Below are positions 51,401 to 64,000 of a stretch of 64,000 nt of DNA, piece by piece (position 1 is the stretch's first letter; every line of letters starts with the position of its first letter). The DNA is from Zonotrichia leucophrys gambelii (taxonomy: Eukaryota > Chordata > Aves > Passeriformes > Passerellidae), in the NCBI RefSeq assembly GCF_028769735.1, contig NC_088171.1, forward strand, positions 97,095,412 to 97,159,411, read 5' to 3'. Below the pieces are notes generated by a model. It was given only the letters and a program-made list of their open reading frames with translations. It had not been told where the DNA came from and ran no database searches. Made by a program: the position numbers and the translations under genes.

Positions 51401-54078
51401 ATGGGCCAGGACAGTTACTTCTAAGATGAGTAATAAATAAAAGTCAGTCTTTCTTTAAAGCCTTGAAGCTGTGGCTGTCAGTCATGAAAAAGAACTAATT
51501 AGTATGCACTATCTAACTCTGAACTGAGACACTTATTTCTTGTGTTGCTACAGCTTTGATTTTTTAAAAAGTGGTGGAAACTAGCAATTTTGCCTCCAAT
51601 TTAATTAGATTATCAGTGGAGACACACAAACACTATCTCTCTTGTGGATATCTAACTTTTGTTCTTTCCTTGTTTGTTGTTATCTTAACTTGAGCTAAGC
51701 CATTTTGACAGAAATCCTGTTTCTTCTTTGTGTGCAAGGACGATACACACAGCATACACTAAAGACAGGCCAGCTAAGCAGCAGACCTCACTATAAAATG
51801 AATGCAAAGCTTCCCTGAGGGTCCAAATTCTTTGCTCATTCCAGCCTTCAACACATGCTAGCTTGCTTCCTGCCAAAGTTGGGCTTTTCTGAGAAAACAA
51901 AACAAAACAAAAAGCAAGGAAAGCAAATAAACTCTTTGTGGCAAGAGCATATTTAGATAAAAAGCTTCCTTTATGCCTAGGAATGCTTATCAAGACAACT
52001 GAAAAATAAACTATGCATGTTTTTATGAAATTGTAAGTCAACTTCTATGTTGAAAGGATAGAAAAACAGACAGAAAAAAGGAAATCCTTATAAAAATTTC
52101 TAACTTGCTATCGAACAGGCAAAAAAGGGATACTTTGAAAGGGGAATCCAGAGGAAACAAAGGTATCTTCATGTATGGGACCTAGGAAAGTTCTATGGGT
52201 GAAGCAGAGAGAAGACAATTAAGAGAAAATGTGCACAAAGTGCAAATAATCCAGGTATGCAACTTTGGCAGCAGACATGTACAGAAAGACTCAAAGATGA
52301 GACAAGGTAGGTGAAAGCAGGGAAATAGTCCTGAGAAAAATCTGTGTTTGGGAAATGAAGATCACCAAGGTGAAGCACAGAAATGGTGCAAAGTGAAGCA
52401 TCTAGAAGGAGTAAACAGAGAATCTGACTGTGCTCTGTTACACATTCCCTATGGGAATAAAGGGTTAAACTGCCATGCCTCACTGTCAGCATTTTAGAGT
52501 TTTATCTGGAATGGCAAAAGGATAACCTAAAAATTTTATGATCTGAGAAGCAAATAATGAAAATGTTTTGATATATGAGATGTCTGCCTGCCCCCCTTAA
52601 ACATGGTTATTTACCAGGAAGAATATACAACAAGAGAAAGCAATTATGCATGCTGTCTACTAATTGCCAGCCATAGACATTCTTCCATGACACTTAATGT
52701 CATGTTTTTGCACTTAAGCTGAGGTGGGAAACTTCACACTGCACTTGAATATGCTTGAATATCCTTGAATTTGGCCTGAGTTAATACAGGGAAGTTTGAA
52801 TATTATCAGACCTCTGATATGGCTCAGTAACTTGATCATGGAGCTTAGCCCCAAAGATTTGTTCAAGGTCAGATCTCGTGCTTCTTGAGTCATCCACAGT
52901 GTTTTCAACTAAATGCACTAAGGGATCTCCACACTATCAGTGTAACTTTCCTACTAAGGCCATTTATAGAAACATTTTGAAATTCTGAGAAGGAAAACAT
53001 TCACAGATGGAGTGGAAATGATTGATGATGATTTGCTGCCAGGTAGGTGGAACTCCACCACTCAGAGGAATCCAGCAGTCTTTCTCTAATATTACCTAGA
53101 GGATCTTAATGCATTCCGAGTTGGAAATCTTTTAAAGACCTTATATACAGCCATGGTAACAAAAATCTTATGTGCTAGTCTGGTGAACACACTGCTAGTC
53201 TTTCTGAGCAGAGATGTGATATCCTAAAAATTTTCCCTGTTATAGGGAGACTTATAGGGGGACTCATTTTGTGAGTGAATAGCATTTTTTCATTCTAAGC
53301 TTATTTATTTTTCTGCCTAAACCAGAAACCATTGAAGTCGTATAATATACCAGAAACAAAAATTTTCTTATGAAAACCTTTTTTCTTTGTTATAAGGACA
53401 TATAGGACACATTTCTCTACAGTACTGGTGGTAATTATGCCTCTTGGGATACTTTTTCTTTCATTGACTCTGCTGCCTCTACAGCCACCATCTCTGTGAT
53501 GCCCCATGTGAGAGCACATTTAGACCGCTGGGGCATACAAGGGTTACCAACCCATTTCTGCATGCCAGATATTTCCACTTTTTGCTTAATGGAAGTGCAG
53601 AAAGTGGGCTGTGACTTTGTCTGGACTACATCAATGATTGTCCACTAGCATTACAAACCTCAATTTCATTTCCACAGGGTTTACCCCTGTCTATCATAGA
53701 ACACAGTGGAAAAATATATACTTTAGTTTTTTTCCTGAGTTTCAGTTTTGATAAGAAGGAGAATTCTATCTGGGGCTTATTTCAGACCACTTTTATTTGG
53801 TTGCTACCAAGCTATCCGTACTCTTAGCATTAAGATGTTCTTGTTTGTATTAATTACTTTGATATATCAGAATAAAATTAGCTAGTGCTGAAGAGTTAAA
53901 GATAGTAAATAATTCTCAATGCTGGTTACAGTATAAAAAGCAGCAGACTGGACTCGAAGTCAGGCATAAGAGGCGGAATGTGGAGATTGACATGCAATTA
54001 TGAAATATGTCCATATGTAATAGCAAACATGCTGTGCAGAGGCTCTGTTTTCTATTTCCCAGATCCTGGAAACTAAGC

Positions 54079-55186
54079 TGTGGTGTGAAGCCAGGTGTCC
54101 ACCAAGGCTGCTCTATCACTTCTCAGCTGGACAGGGGAGAGAAAATATGAGGAAAGGTGTCTGAGTTGAGATAAGGACAGGGAGAGATCAGTCACTAGTT
54201 ACTGTCACAGGCAAAGCAGACTCAGCTCAGGGAGAGTATTTGAATTTCTTGCCAATCAAATCAGAACAGGCTAATGAGAAGTAAACCCAAATCTTAAGAA
54301 TATCATCCACCCACTCCTTCTTCTTTCCTGGGCTTAATTTTATTCCTGATTCTCTACCTTCTTCCCTCAAACGGCATACAGAGGGATAGGGAAAGGAGAC
54401 TGCTGTCCATTCATTGATTCTGCCCCTCCCCTCCTCCTCAGTGGGAGGACTCCTCAAACTCTTTCCCTGCTCCAGCATGGGATCCCTGCCACAAGAGACA
54501 GCCCTCCATGACCTTACATTACATAAGTCTGCCCCACAGGCTGCAGCATTTCACAACCTGCTCTGGCATAGATACCTTCCAGAGGGTTGTCCTTCAGGAG
54601 CAGACTGCTCCAATGTGGGTCCCCAACGGGACCAAAGGTCCTTCCAGCCAACCTGTTCCAGCATGGGCTCCTCTCTCCATGAGCCCACAGGTCCCTGTCA
54701 AGAGCCTACTCCAGTCCAGGCTTCCCACAGGGTCACAGCCTCCTTTTGGCATCTATCTGCTGCACTGTGGGATCCTCCATGGGCTGCAGGTGGATCTCTG
54801 CTCTGCCATGGACTTTCACAGCCTGCAGGGGCACAGCTGCCTCACCATAATCTGCACCACTGCCGGTGAATCCCAGCTCCATGCCTGGAGCACCGCCTGC
54901 CCCACCTTCCCACTGTCTTTGGTGTCTGCAGGGCTGTTCTCCCATATTCTGACTCCTCTCTCTAGCTGCAGTTGCTATTTTTCAGGGTTTCTTTCCCTGC
55001 TTCACAAATCCATTATGCCAGAGGGCTACCACTGACCCTGATGGGCTCAGCCTTGGTCAGCAGCAGCTCTGTCTGGGAGCTGCCTGGCACTGGCTCTGTC
55101 AGACATGGGGGAAGCTTCTGGCAGCCACCTCTGTAATCCCCTTGCTACCAAAGCCTTGTCACACAAACCCACTACACCCAATACCA
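54079..55186 (-). mobile_element. Solo LTR of about 1.1 kb, avian endogenous retrovirus type
   Basis: On the plus strand the block starts TGTGGTGTGAAGCCAGG and ends AAACCCACTACACCCAATAC-CA; the element itself reads on the minus strand from 55186 to 54079. It is GC-rich inside and built of degenerate CTGCTCCAGCATGGG-type units. I recall this sequence as a long LTR widespread in birds; the family name is not certain. No clear target-site duplication is seen and no viral genes are attached. Short proline/serine-rich frames of up to 175 codons on either strand are by-products of the GC-rich repeats, not genes. Confidence 0.75.
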
Positions 55187-56654
55187 AGACATTGTTCCTA
55201 ACTACTAGAAGCAATACTCTGGAGTCCAAGAAGTAGAAACCAAATAATTTATCCTAACGACATTTTTTGTCTCTTCCTGCTTTATGGACTACTTTCATAA
55301 AACATGACCTAGATGTTTTGGTGGGGGCAACTGAACTATGCTGTTAGTGCTTCCATCACCTCTAAGTAAAAAATATTCTAAGTTGCACATGCAAATTACC
55401 TTCTTGCATTAGTATTCAGTTCATATTATTTAAGAAATCAGTGCATGTAATTAATGCATATGTATATATAAAACAACCTACTTTATGGAGACTTTTGACA
55501 CTGCAACATTTTCTTTAAAGAAAAAGTCACACTTATTAAGAGAAAGAGAAGATAATAAAGCCAATTGTTGACATGTTTTTAAATATACAACACATTTGCA
55601 TTTTTCACAGTTTATGTAATAGAACAGACATGAAAATGCTGTTAGATAATTAGCTCTGTTAATTTGAAGAGCTCAGGTTTTGTTGGTAATAGTGAAATAC
55701 TATTTAACACTATAATGAATACTATTAAACTACTGGACTAGCATCTATTCTTACCATATTGTGAAAGATAAACCAAGAACTCATATATTACTATGATGAT
55801 TTTAGTACAGAAGGAGCAGTTATTGCTGGCTGTACAACACACCAATGTAAAACACTGGTCTGATAACGAGTTTGCAGAGACTATCTACCATAAGATAAAT
55901 TTGTCTGACTAAATCTTTTCACTCATCATGGTTTGGCTGTTATTTTTCATCTCACTTTTGAACAAGAAAGATACAAGTTCCAAGAGCTGGAATCTGGGAT
56001 CATATGCAAGTACAGATATTTCTACAGGACTTCTGCAATCCTGTTAAGAGCTATTATTCCCCAACAAAGACAAATATCCTATAACAATACTATTCAGTTT
56101 CTTTCTGTGTCTTTAGGAGCAGTACACAGGGGAAACAGCATTTAATCTACATTAATACTCTTGACTTTGCCAAATTTAAAATGTAAAATATAAAACCCAA
56201 ATAAGGCCATTACTGGTTAAAATAAATTATAGTGTAATAGTACAGGAGCCCTGTGGCAGCACATCACTACTTGCTATAAGAAAAGCAATAAAACTTAGTG
56301 ACCCGAGATCTTTATTTTCTCCCATTTTATTTTTTCTTTTGGAGCCCTCCAGGACTGTTATCTTCAGGACTATTCCTCGCTCAGGGTGCTGGGGATGGAA
56401 ATTCTGTCAGATAATACTCCCTAGAGTCTGCATTAATTCTGAACACAATGAGATATAATTCTGGAGTTAACTCAATCCTGTCTCAGAAAGGAACTGTTGT
56501 TTTAAGAAGACATTTGCCAGCTAACAGATGTTAGAACAGTATCAGCTAAGGATCAAATTTGTATAGGTATATCTGTTAATTTTATTTCATCTTTGAGAAA
56601 CTTGAGATATTTAGAAGCTGTGATCCTGCACGTAATCTTTGGAATACCTGATGA

Positions 56655-56722
56655 TGCTCAACTTAAAGTTAAAAAAGGTGGTCACCTCCAACTTCACCCA
56701 TTCTGTGATTCTGGGATTCCAA
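56655..56722 (+). mobile_element. Probable CR1 3'-tail remnant
   Basis: CACCTCCAACTTCACCCATT followed by CTGTGATTCTGGGATTCC resembles the CR1 terminus, where a CTTCCAACC phrase leads into tandem ATTCTGTG units. The piece is under 70 bases, so the assignment is tentative. Confidence 0.5.
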
Positions 56723-57289
56723 TCCTGTAATAATCCCCAGTTTTGCATCTGCACATACCTATAAGTAGGATTTAACATTTGAAATCATCTACAAATGCAT
56801 TTGTTCTATAATGTCTTACTGACCTTTTATCTGTGGATTGAATGGTATTGGAAACAAACTGCATTCTGTTCAGATGCAGGCAGATGCTGGTTTGTGCCAT
56901 TTTATTTTGACAGCCAGCATGCAAAGTAGGTACTTCCTGATCAAAGTATATCCACATAAGGAGAGAAAGAAAAATTTCTGGAGGGCTGAAAAGGAATGAA
57001 CTAATGCAATTAATGTTTTTGATTGATGAATAATAGCAGAAAAATAGAAGTAAAAATTATGAAGGAACTAATACAGAGCCACGTTTAGAGACATAGAAAC
57101 GGGAAAAAAAGATGAAGTAGTCACAGGCATAATTTTAACATGCATCCGAAACATCAATTTTCCCAGTTTATGAAGAATGAATGCTGCATTCTCTCATTTC
57201 AAAAGTGGGACACAAAAAGTGTGAAGAAATGATGAAAGGAGCACCCTGAGCATTCCATGTTGAGCTTTTTGAGTATTTCAAAATAAGCA

Positions 57290-57690
57290 CTTCAAGTGTT
57301 CCTCCCACCACTTCCCCATTTAAATGCACCATCAAGAGTGATTTCAGCCATTAAAGCATTTATGGTCAGTCATTTCTCTGAAGCTTTCAGCACATTGTGA
57401 TTTTATTGTGGTGGGGATTTAAGCACTGCTGACTTCTCTCAATGTCAGTCCACCTGCAAGGTATGAAAGATGCTGCTTTGGCCATTGTGTCCACAGAGGA
57501 ATTTTCAGAAAGTCAAATGCAAATATTATGGGCACACACGGCTGTCCGCTCACCATGCTATGTACATACACTAATGAGTAATTAACATATGCTAATGACA
57601 TCCAAGGACTCATCAACACTAGTCTCATAAGTGGTAGGTTGTCAACTCCAACAGCAGTGACCCCAGGGGCAGGCAATAGCGCCAGGTATG
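57290..57690. promoter_or_regulatory. Candidate conserved non-coding element with POU/homeodomain motifs
   Basis: This 400-base block has no repeat signature and is richer in GC than its flanks. It packs ATGCAAAT (octamer, near 57517), CCATTGTGTCC (SOX-like, near 57481), and the run CTAATGAGTAATTAACATAT with GCTAATGACA (57570-57600). Clusters of this kind are typical of developmental enhancers in long introns. No conservation data were available, so this is inference from motif density. Confidence 0.3.
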
Positions 57691-60600
57691 AGACAAGGCA
57701 GGGATTTGTTTAAAAAAACCCAAAGCTGCATCTGTCAGCCACTGAATTAGAATTGCACATCTTGGCTGAAGGCTGTGGTTCTGGCCTGAACTTTAAGTAG
57801 ACATGTACGCTGACACTAGTGGTCAAATAATGCCTTCAGTGGGAAACTGAGTGTGCAGTAACATCAAAAAGTAATCATAGAAAATGTACAACCCCCACCA
57901 CAAGCATTAAAAATTCACTGAACTTGCACTGACTTACTATGTGTGGTATTTAATTTAGTGAGGAAACATGACTTCGCTCCCACTTGCTTTAACTTTTCCT
58001 CTTTGACACAAGCCAGGCAGAAGTGAAGCAGACAGATTTTCCCTGTTCTCTCAATTGCAAACAGCAGCAATTCTGTTATGGATCAAACAACTCCCACTGC
58101 ATTCGCCTGGCATCTCTGACTCCAAGTTTGATTGTGTATAAGACATTCTTGTGCTAGTCCTTTCCAGCAGTGGAAAAACTCCCTGTAAGGTTTTCTCATT
58201 AGCCTGATAGCTAAAATCAATTTTAGTTTGTGTTCAGGTTAGTGGCAGCATGATAACATCTTGAGAACCCTCGAAATATTTCATATCTTCAAAATAGTTC
58301 TATAAAATTTTGTTCCATCAAAACAGGGACTTCTTACAATTACACAGGTAAGTGGGAAGGAAAAGGTATAAGTGGATAAAAGAGGTGTGGAAACAAAGAA
58401 ATGGAAGAAGATAGTCCTGCAAAAGAAAATCACCACAACTAATCACATAGCTTAGATCATGCTGGAAAAGGACAGGAAAAGAATATGAAAAGATAAAAAA
58501 AAAAAAGCAGAAAGCATTATTTACAGTTTATAGTTACATACTTTGGGCTCCCTACATATTTTCTATAGTACCACATATAATATCTCCTGTCTAAAACTTC
58601 ATGGGATGCAATGGCCATTTTCTGACATTTTGATAAATGTTCATTTCCACGTGATTAATATCAATCAGTTATGCTGATTAGATTCTTTTTGTTAAGTATC
58701 TACTATGAGTCCTGTATGAAAATACTGATTGGCTAAAGACACATTTTACGCTATCTTTAGTGAGGATTTTGCTTAAACTGAAGAGGTTTAAGCAAGAATG
58801 ACAAGAACTGTGGTCATTGTGCTCACATTCCACCATTTACTATTCCTCCAGATCAGTTCTCTGCAGAGCACTGAGGTACTATTAATTGACAAGAAATGCG
58901 CCTTGACGTGTCGGCCAGAAAAGGGGAAAAACAAAGACTGAAAAACAAATTTGGGATTGTATAATCTAAAAGTATGAAATCCATCTTGTCTAATGCATAA
59001 AATTTTTAAGCACAGCATGCCTGCTCTCTGCCCAGGGAACCTGGGGCATTGTTTGAAAGCAAAATGAAAAAAGCAATCATCCTTTGCTGTGAAAAAAAAT
59101 ACTAACAAGCTTCTTTTACACTGGAGTTTACTTGTCTAATTCAATATTCCAGAATTTACACTTCTGCTGTTCTACACTGACTTAGCAATACTTTTATAAG
59201 AAATTTATAACATGGAACTGCTCAGAACACTAGAATGTGCCAATCCCTTCTGTCCATGATACTGTATGTCAGGTTTAAAAACCTCATGAACTATAGATGC
59301 AACACCTACCGCTTCACCAAAAATTTATATACAGTTACCCCAAAAGAAATCAGTATTGGGGACAAAAGAGAAGGAGTAAAAATCCCCCATGTGCAGAATG
59401 ATACATAATGTATATTTGTGGTTCTTATGTAGCAAAAGGTGACCTTGCCTTTCCCAGACACTTATGATAGCAAGGGCATGTTTGTGGCAATTCCACATAT
59501 GCCATTAAAACAAATTCGAATATCCTTGGTACTGGAAAACTCTTGTACAGTATTTCCACATTTTGTCAGTCTGGAGCATTTATATTATAGGTATTCTTTA
59601 TATCACAGACAGAATCTTAGTCTCCAGATGAATGCTAATATACATTTTAATTTTTTGTGTATTGCTATTTCTGCTTTTATTTCACTGAGGGTGCCTTTTA
59701 CCAGCTTTTGACACTACTTCCACGTGCACAGAACACTTTTTCTTGGCTGTCCTCCATTTCATCTGTGCTTCTAAAGCTGAGAGTTAATCATACATTTTTT
59801 CTTTTTTTTTCCTTCCTCTCTGAGAAATTGGTCTCATGGGCCTTAAAGAAGAATCTGGTAAAAAAGGCAAAGTACCTGTGAAATGAAGTATTCGAGGTTG
59901 TTTTGTCAACATCTTGCTACTTTTGCTCATATCTTCCCCACTTTGTGATTAGATACTGCTCCTTAAATGATACAAATTTCCAAACCCAGCTACCTTCTGG
60001 ATTTTTTAGGAAGTCTCTCCCTATCAAGTTCTGTCTTACCAGCCCATTTGTATTTAATTAAACACTCCTATTTCCTATTCCACATGCTTAGCCCATTCTG
60101 TTGCGCCATTCCCACATACTTTCCCTTCCATTTTCACCAATCTCTTCAGTTTCTCTTGGTCCCAGCAAGCTCTTTGTTTTATTGCACTTTGTTCTCTGGT
60201 GGCAGTAGCAGAATCTTAGATGAGCAGAGATACACATGATCAAGCCTTCCTATCATTAAATAAAGGGTTGGCACACTCATCTGAAAGAATTTCAGGGTTT
60301 TCCACTGAATCATCCCCAGGACTATATAGTTTTTTGCCCTTTATCCCATTCCTGATCCTAAATAATACTTTTGGCAAGACAGTTTCAAATGTTTTTCAGT
60401 TTTTAAGCATTGCATACTAATAAATGCAATAAGTGATGATAATTTATATTTACCTTTATAATCAAGCTGATGAAATTTCAGCCATATCAGGTAAATAAAA
60501 TCCCTCCTATCATTCATCTCAAAATGTTGTTTTCAGAAAGTGTACCAGGAACCATTTAAAATATCTTTTTAAAGAGGGGATATTTTTCAAGTTAGACAGA

Positions 60601-61496
60601 GAATTATTTTTAAAAAATAGTAAAGAAATGTGAAAATTTGCTTAGATATACTGGTTCAAGCAAGCCATGCGAATACAATGTTATATTTGACTTTTTGGCC
60701 ACTGACAGGATAATCAAGTAGATGAAAGATTTCAGTGAATTATAGCACTGACTGAGTTTTCTTCCAAAAAGCCAGAAAGATCAAATGATGTTTGGAGCAG
60801 CCGAGATTGAGAGATTCCATTAGATGCTACTTCTCCCTCCCCTCTTTCTAATAAGATGGAAGCTTTTTAGAAAATATGTGACAAATGACCACTCACAGCA
60901 GAAATAAATCACACACCACAGAGTACAGCATTATTAATAGTGCAATAATAGTAATAACTTACTGTGATAGCAAAGAAGTACCATTAAGAGGGACACAGCA
61001 GCTAATAGCATTTCCTCTACAGGGGCTAAGGGGCAAACCTTCCTTTGGTACCTTATAAATAAGTGGAAGATTAAAGGAGCTGGTGGGACCAAATAGCCTG
61101 ATTTTTCCAGAATGCTACTGAGTAGGCACTGCCTGTAAAGTGCTCTCCATCTCCCCTATGTGACAATATTTTAATAGTTCTTTAGTTAATTTAAATTAGA
61201 GTGAGAGGACATTTAGTTGCAATGAAAGACTTGAGGGGGGTATAAAATATGGTAATGCTAGGAGGGCTGTGACATGGTTTTCAATTATTAGCCTTGTTTT
61301 CTCCTCAGCAAAGTGCTGTGTGAAAAAAATCCTTGAAATTTAGCACATGCATTTGTATTCAGGCACTACTTAAAAAATTAAAACAATTAATCATGAATGG
61401 TCAATTGGATAGTTCTTTCAGGTCTTCATATTTAGTTATATATATATATTTTGGGAAGAAAACATGTTATTTTATATGTTATTAAAATATTTTTCT

Positions 61497-61511
61497 ATGT
61501 GTGTGTGTGTA
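61497..61511. repeat. Short TG dinucleotide repeat
   Basis: A run of TG units follows a TA run at 61437-61450. Both are short simple sequence without further context. Confidence 0.7.
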
Positions 61512-62292
61512 TTTGTCTTAGTAGTAAAAGTTCAAAACAGTAAATTGGATTTCACTAATGGTGAAGCTATTGGGAAGAGGTAAAGAATATATATTATCAG
61601 AATTATTTACCATGCATTAAAGGTTTTAATGAAAATATCCTAGTTATTCACCAGTTCAAGAAAATTGTCTGGTTTGCAAACTAATGTTGTCTCCACTTGT
61701 GGTTTTTTTTTCAATTATTGTCTTGGTTTTGATTATCAATAGCTTTTTACAGAAAAGTAGATTTTTTCTAATCAATAACATAATGAATGAAATGAATAAT
61801 TAATTAATAAATAGATGAAAATATTATTTTCATTATTATTGATTGGTTTTAAAAGCAAAAGAATGTAAAAAACCTGGACCAACACAGACAAAATGTTAGT
61901 AACCTCCACAGTTACGGACATATTCCAATGCAGTCTTGGATGCCATGAGATCACAAATACCATAAGTATGTTGGGAAATGTGTGTAAATATAACTTACAT
62001 ACATATAAAGCTCTTGTTGTTAACGACATTCAACTTACTAATGAAAAGTTAGCATGCAGCTACTGAAAAAAAAGAATCGCCATGGAAATTTCTAAGCTAG
62101 AATTTCTGCTCTCACACAATTACTATGTCCGGAACACAGAAGTATTTCTGGAACTGCTATCCATCTGTGACTGACAGTAATGGCCAAAAACACTCTACTG
62201 ACCTCTTTTGGAAGCAAAGAAGTTACTGGGTAGCCACATTTTCCAAAAATGCATCTTAATAAAGCAAAACAAAAAGATGCCAATAGGTATTT

Positions 62293-62680
62293 TATAGAAT
62301 AATAGAATACGCTGAGGTGGGAGGGATCCATCAGGACCATAGAGTCCATCTCCTGGCCCTGCACAGGACTCACCATGTGCCTGAGAGCACTGTCCAAACT
62401 CTTCTTGAACTCTGTCAGCCTTGGCGCTGCGACCATTCCCTTGGGGAGCCTGTTCCAGCACCCTCAAGGAGAAAATCCTTTTCCTTATATCTAACCTAAT
62501 CCTTTCCTGAGTTTCCTCCTGTTTCTTTGAATCCTTTCACTGGTCATGAGAGTGAAGAGATCAGCACCTGTCCCTTCTCTTCCCACTGTGAGGATGTTGA
62601 AGACTGCAAGGAGTGTCCCCTCAGTTTCCCCAAGGCTGAACAGACCAAGTGGCCTCAGCTGCTACTTAGAAGTGAGGTTA
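62293..62680 (-). mobile_element. CR1 LINE 3' fragment
   Basis: The plus-strand reading TAGAATAATAGAATACGC marks the 3' terminus at about 62293. GTCCATCTCCTGGCCCTGCA, CTTCTTGAACTCTGTCAGCC, GGGGAGCCTGTTCCAGCACC and GTGGCCTCAGCTGCTACT follow, the reverse complement of a CR1 3' UTR. The copy is 5'-truncated near 62680. The frames over 62317-62841 on the plus strand are antisense shadows. Confidence 0.92.
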
Positions 62681-62999
62681 TTATTTCTGAGAACAATGAA
62701 TCAACACTGCCTGAAAGAACAGGGGGAATTAGACAGATATTAGGCAAAACCTTCCAAAACCAGCTTTCTCAGTTCAACAGTAGTGAAAAACAGTCAAGCT
62801 ATACTCAACTTGGTTTCATTGTAATGAAGACTCAAGCCTGAGAGAAGAATAAAACTTCCATTGCAATTGCTTTTGCATCTGATATACAAGAGACAACTGT
62901 TCAACACTAAAATGCCTTTAGAATAAACCTGTGTGTCAGTAGAGGAACCAGAGTTCCTGACACAAACATATAAAACCATGCCCCTTTATGCTTCTGCAA

Positions 63000-63420
63000 C
63001 ACTCCACGTGTGCATGTGCAAGCACGGGTCTGCACAGGTCCCTACATATTCATGAACAAGGCTCTTTTGTTGTGCAAATCCCAGCTTTTGCATTTTGATT
63101 ACTTCCTTCTATGTCTGTACAGTACACAGCCCTGGCATAATGGATATTTCAAACCTCCTCCTCAACTGATGATCCTACATTCATAAGCTTTGGAGAAAAG
63201 AGGGATTTATTTGTGCTTAGCATTCTTGCAGGCTACGTGGCTCTCCGTGCAAAACGCGGCCTTCTGGATTGCCCTTTGTGAAGCGTTTAACACTCTTCCA
63301 CTGTTGGTATAGATAATTAGGCATCAAGTTTCAGCATTTTTAATTAGCTCATGCAAATAGCCTTGCTGGGGGAGAGATGCAACAGTATTTCAGTGCTAAA
63401 CCAGACACTTTTATTGTAAA
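63000..63420. promoter_or_regulatory. Candidate conserved non-coding element with octamer and TAAT motifs
   Basis: The block contains TATTCATGAA, TTGTGCAAAT, TTTGCAT, AGATAATTAGGC and TTTTAATTAGCTCATGCAAAT, with several CpGs around 63235-63265. The adjoining TAATTAG and ATGCAAAT motifs (about 63342-63358) are the strongest feature. No repeat family is recognisable. Enhancer function is inference. Confidence 0.3.
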
Positions 63421-64000
63421 TGGCATCTATATATTAAATGAAGAATGTTGCAAAATCTATTAGTATTTTGTATTTAAAAGCTTTTGAGTTTCCACATCAA
63501 TTTCTTTTTTTTTTAAACTAAATTGTTTTGGGTTTCAAATCTGAGTTATTTTAGCCCTCCTGTATTTTCTGGTAAGAAGTTAAAGATTATTATGCCTCTT
63601 GGAGATAAAAGGACCTGCTGCTGGGATGTTTCAAGTTATCCAGACCTGCCATATGAGATTAATTATTGCTGTTGCTGACTGTGTAATTCAAAGGTTAAAA
63701 TGCAGACTTGAAACAATAAGTGAATCCTAATGTGATTAAGAATGTATGAATTATTTTGTCTGCTTCTTCTGCACTCATACATTACACAGCAATAACCTTG
63801 TTAGGCATATTCAGCTTCAGGAATATTAATCCAACAATGCAAACCTACAGGAGAGCATAGGCATGAAAAAGAGACTATTAGAGTATGGTAAGTAAATAAA
63901 TCTTTTGGGCTCACACATGGATGGAGAACCTCTTGAAAGCTAAATGGTATTGGTCTCAAAATATTTTCAAACAAGCCTTAATTTGACTATGAGGTGACTG

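Larger units (their letters stand above)
45509..64000 (-). other. DOK6: DOK6 intron preceding the PTB-domain exon (5' part outside window)
   Basis: This is the 3' part of the intron upstream of the exon at 45370-45508; its acceptor is at 45509-45510. At least 18.5 kb lies in the window, and no earlier PTB- or PH-domain exon was recognised. It contains minus-strand CR1 fragments (50281-51400 and 62293-62680), a minus-strand solo LTR (54079-55186), a small CR1 tail (56655-56722) and two motif-dense blocks listed separately. A GC-rich patch at about 47820-48060 stands out from the AT-rich surroundings; its open frames are short and unlike any protein I know. The stretches 45511-47819, 48061-50280, 51401-54078, 55187-56654, 57700-62292 and 62681-63000 show no other named feature. 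Confidence 0.85.

Noticed and set aside
54414..55035. Overlapping frames of 151 and 175 codons on the plus strand
   Set aside because: They run antisense through a GC-rich solo LTR with degenerate internal repeats; no start context, splice sites or known protein match.
62527..62841. Plus-strand frame of 104 codons
   Set aside because: It begins inside an antisense CR1 3' UTR fragment and continues into ordinary intron.
45600..64000. Search for the preceding PTB- or PH-domain exons of DOK6
   Set aside because: No minus-strand segment resembling them was recognised; the intron seems to extend past the window.

Overview
This is a stretch of vertebrate nuclear DNA, almost certainly from a bird. 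It is AT-rich and almost free of long open frames. It carries 5'-truncated CR1 LINE copies and several LTR elements of types I know from bird genomes; two of them look songbird-like. One protein gene is recognisable, on the minus strand: DOK6 (docking protein 6), an adaptor of receptor tyrosine kinase signalling. Two of its internal coding exons lie here, with clean splice signals and matching reading phase. Everything else is intron of this gene.

Layout, read along the gene (high to low coordinates). Positions 64000-45509 are part of the intron before the first exon. They hold two minus-strand CR1 fragments (50.3-51.4 kb and 62.3-62.7 kb), a solo LTR of about 1.1 kb on the minus strand (54.1-55.2 kb), and two blocks dense in homeodomain/POU-type motifs (57.3-57.7 kb and 63.0-63.4 kb). 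The exon at 45370-45508 encodes the end of the PTB (IRS-type) domain. The intron 45369-25035 (20.3 kb) holds a possible alternative terminal exon (43.5-43.8 kb), four CR1 remnants and several microsatellites. The exon at 24917-25034 encodes a serine-rich segment after the PTB domain; its 5' splice site reads GC, not GT. From 24916 to 1 is the start of the next intron. It holds a block with a CpG cluster, plus-strand splice-like signals and a tandem TAAT-motif repeat (22.8-23.3 kb), a heptanucleotide purine repeat (20.7 kb), a 386-bp solo LTR (13.7 kb) and a compact LTR element with a tRNA-Trp-type primer binding site but no viral genes (1.14-1.99 kb). The last DOK6 exon and the upstream exons were not found and probably lie outside the window.

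The items most worth a second look are the tiny LTR element at 1137-1994, the GC splice donor, the candidate intronic terminal exon at 43.8 kb, and the 22.8-23.3 kb block. No bacterial features, CRISPR arrays, tRNA or rRNA genes were seen.
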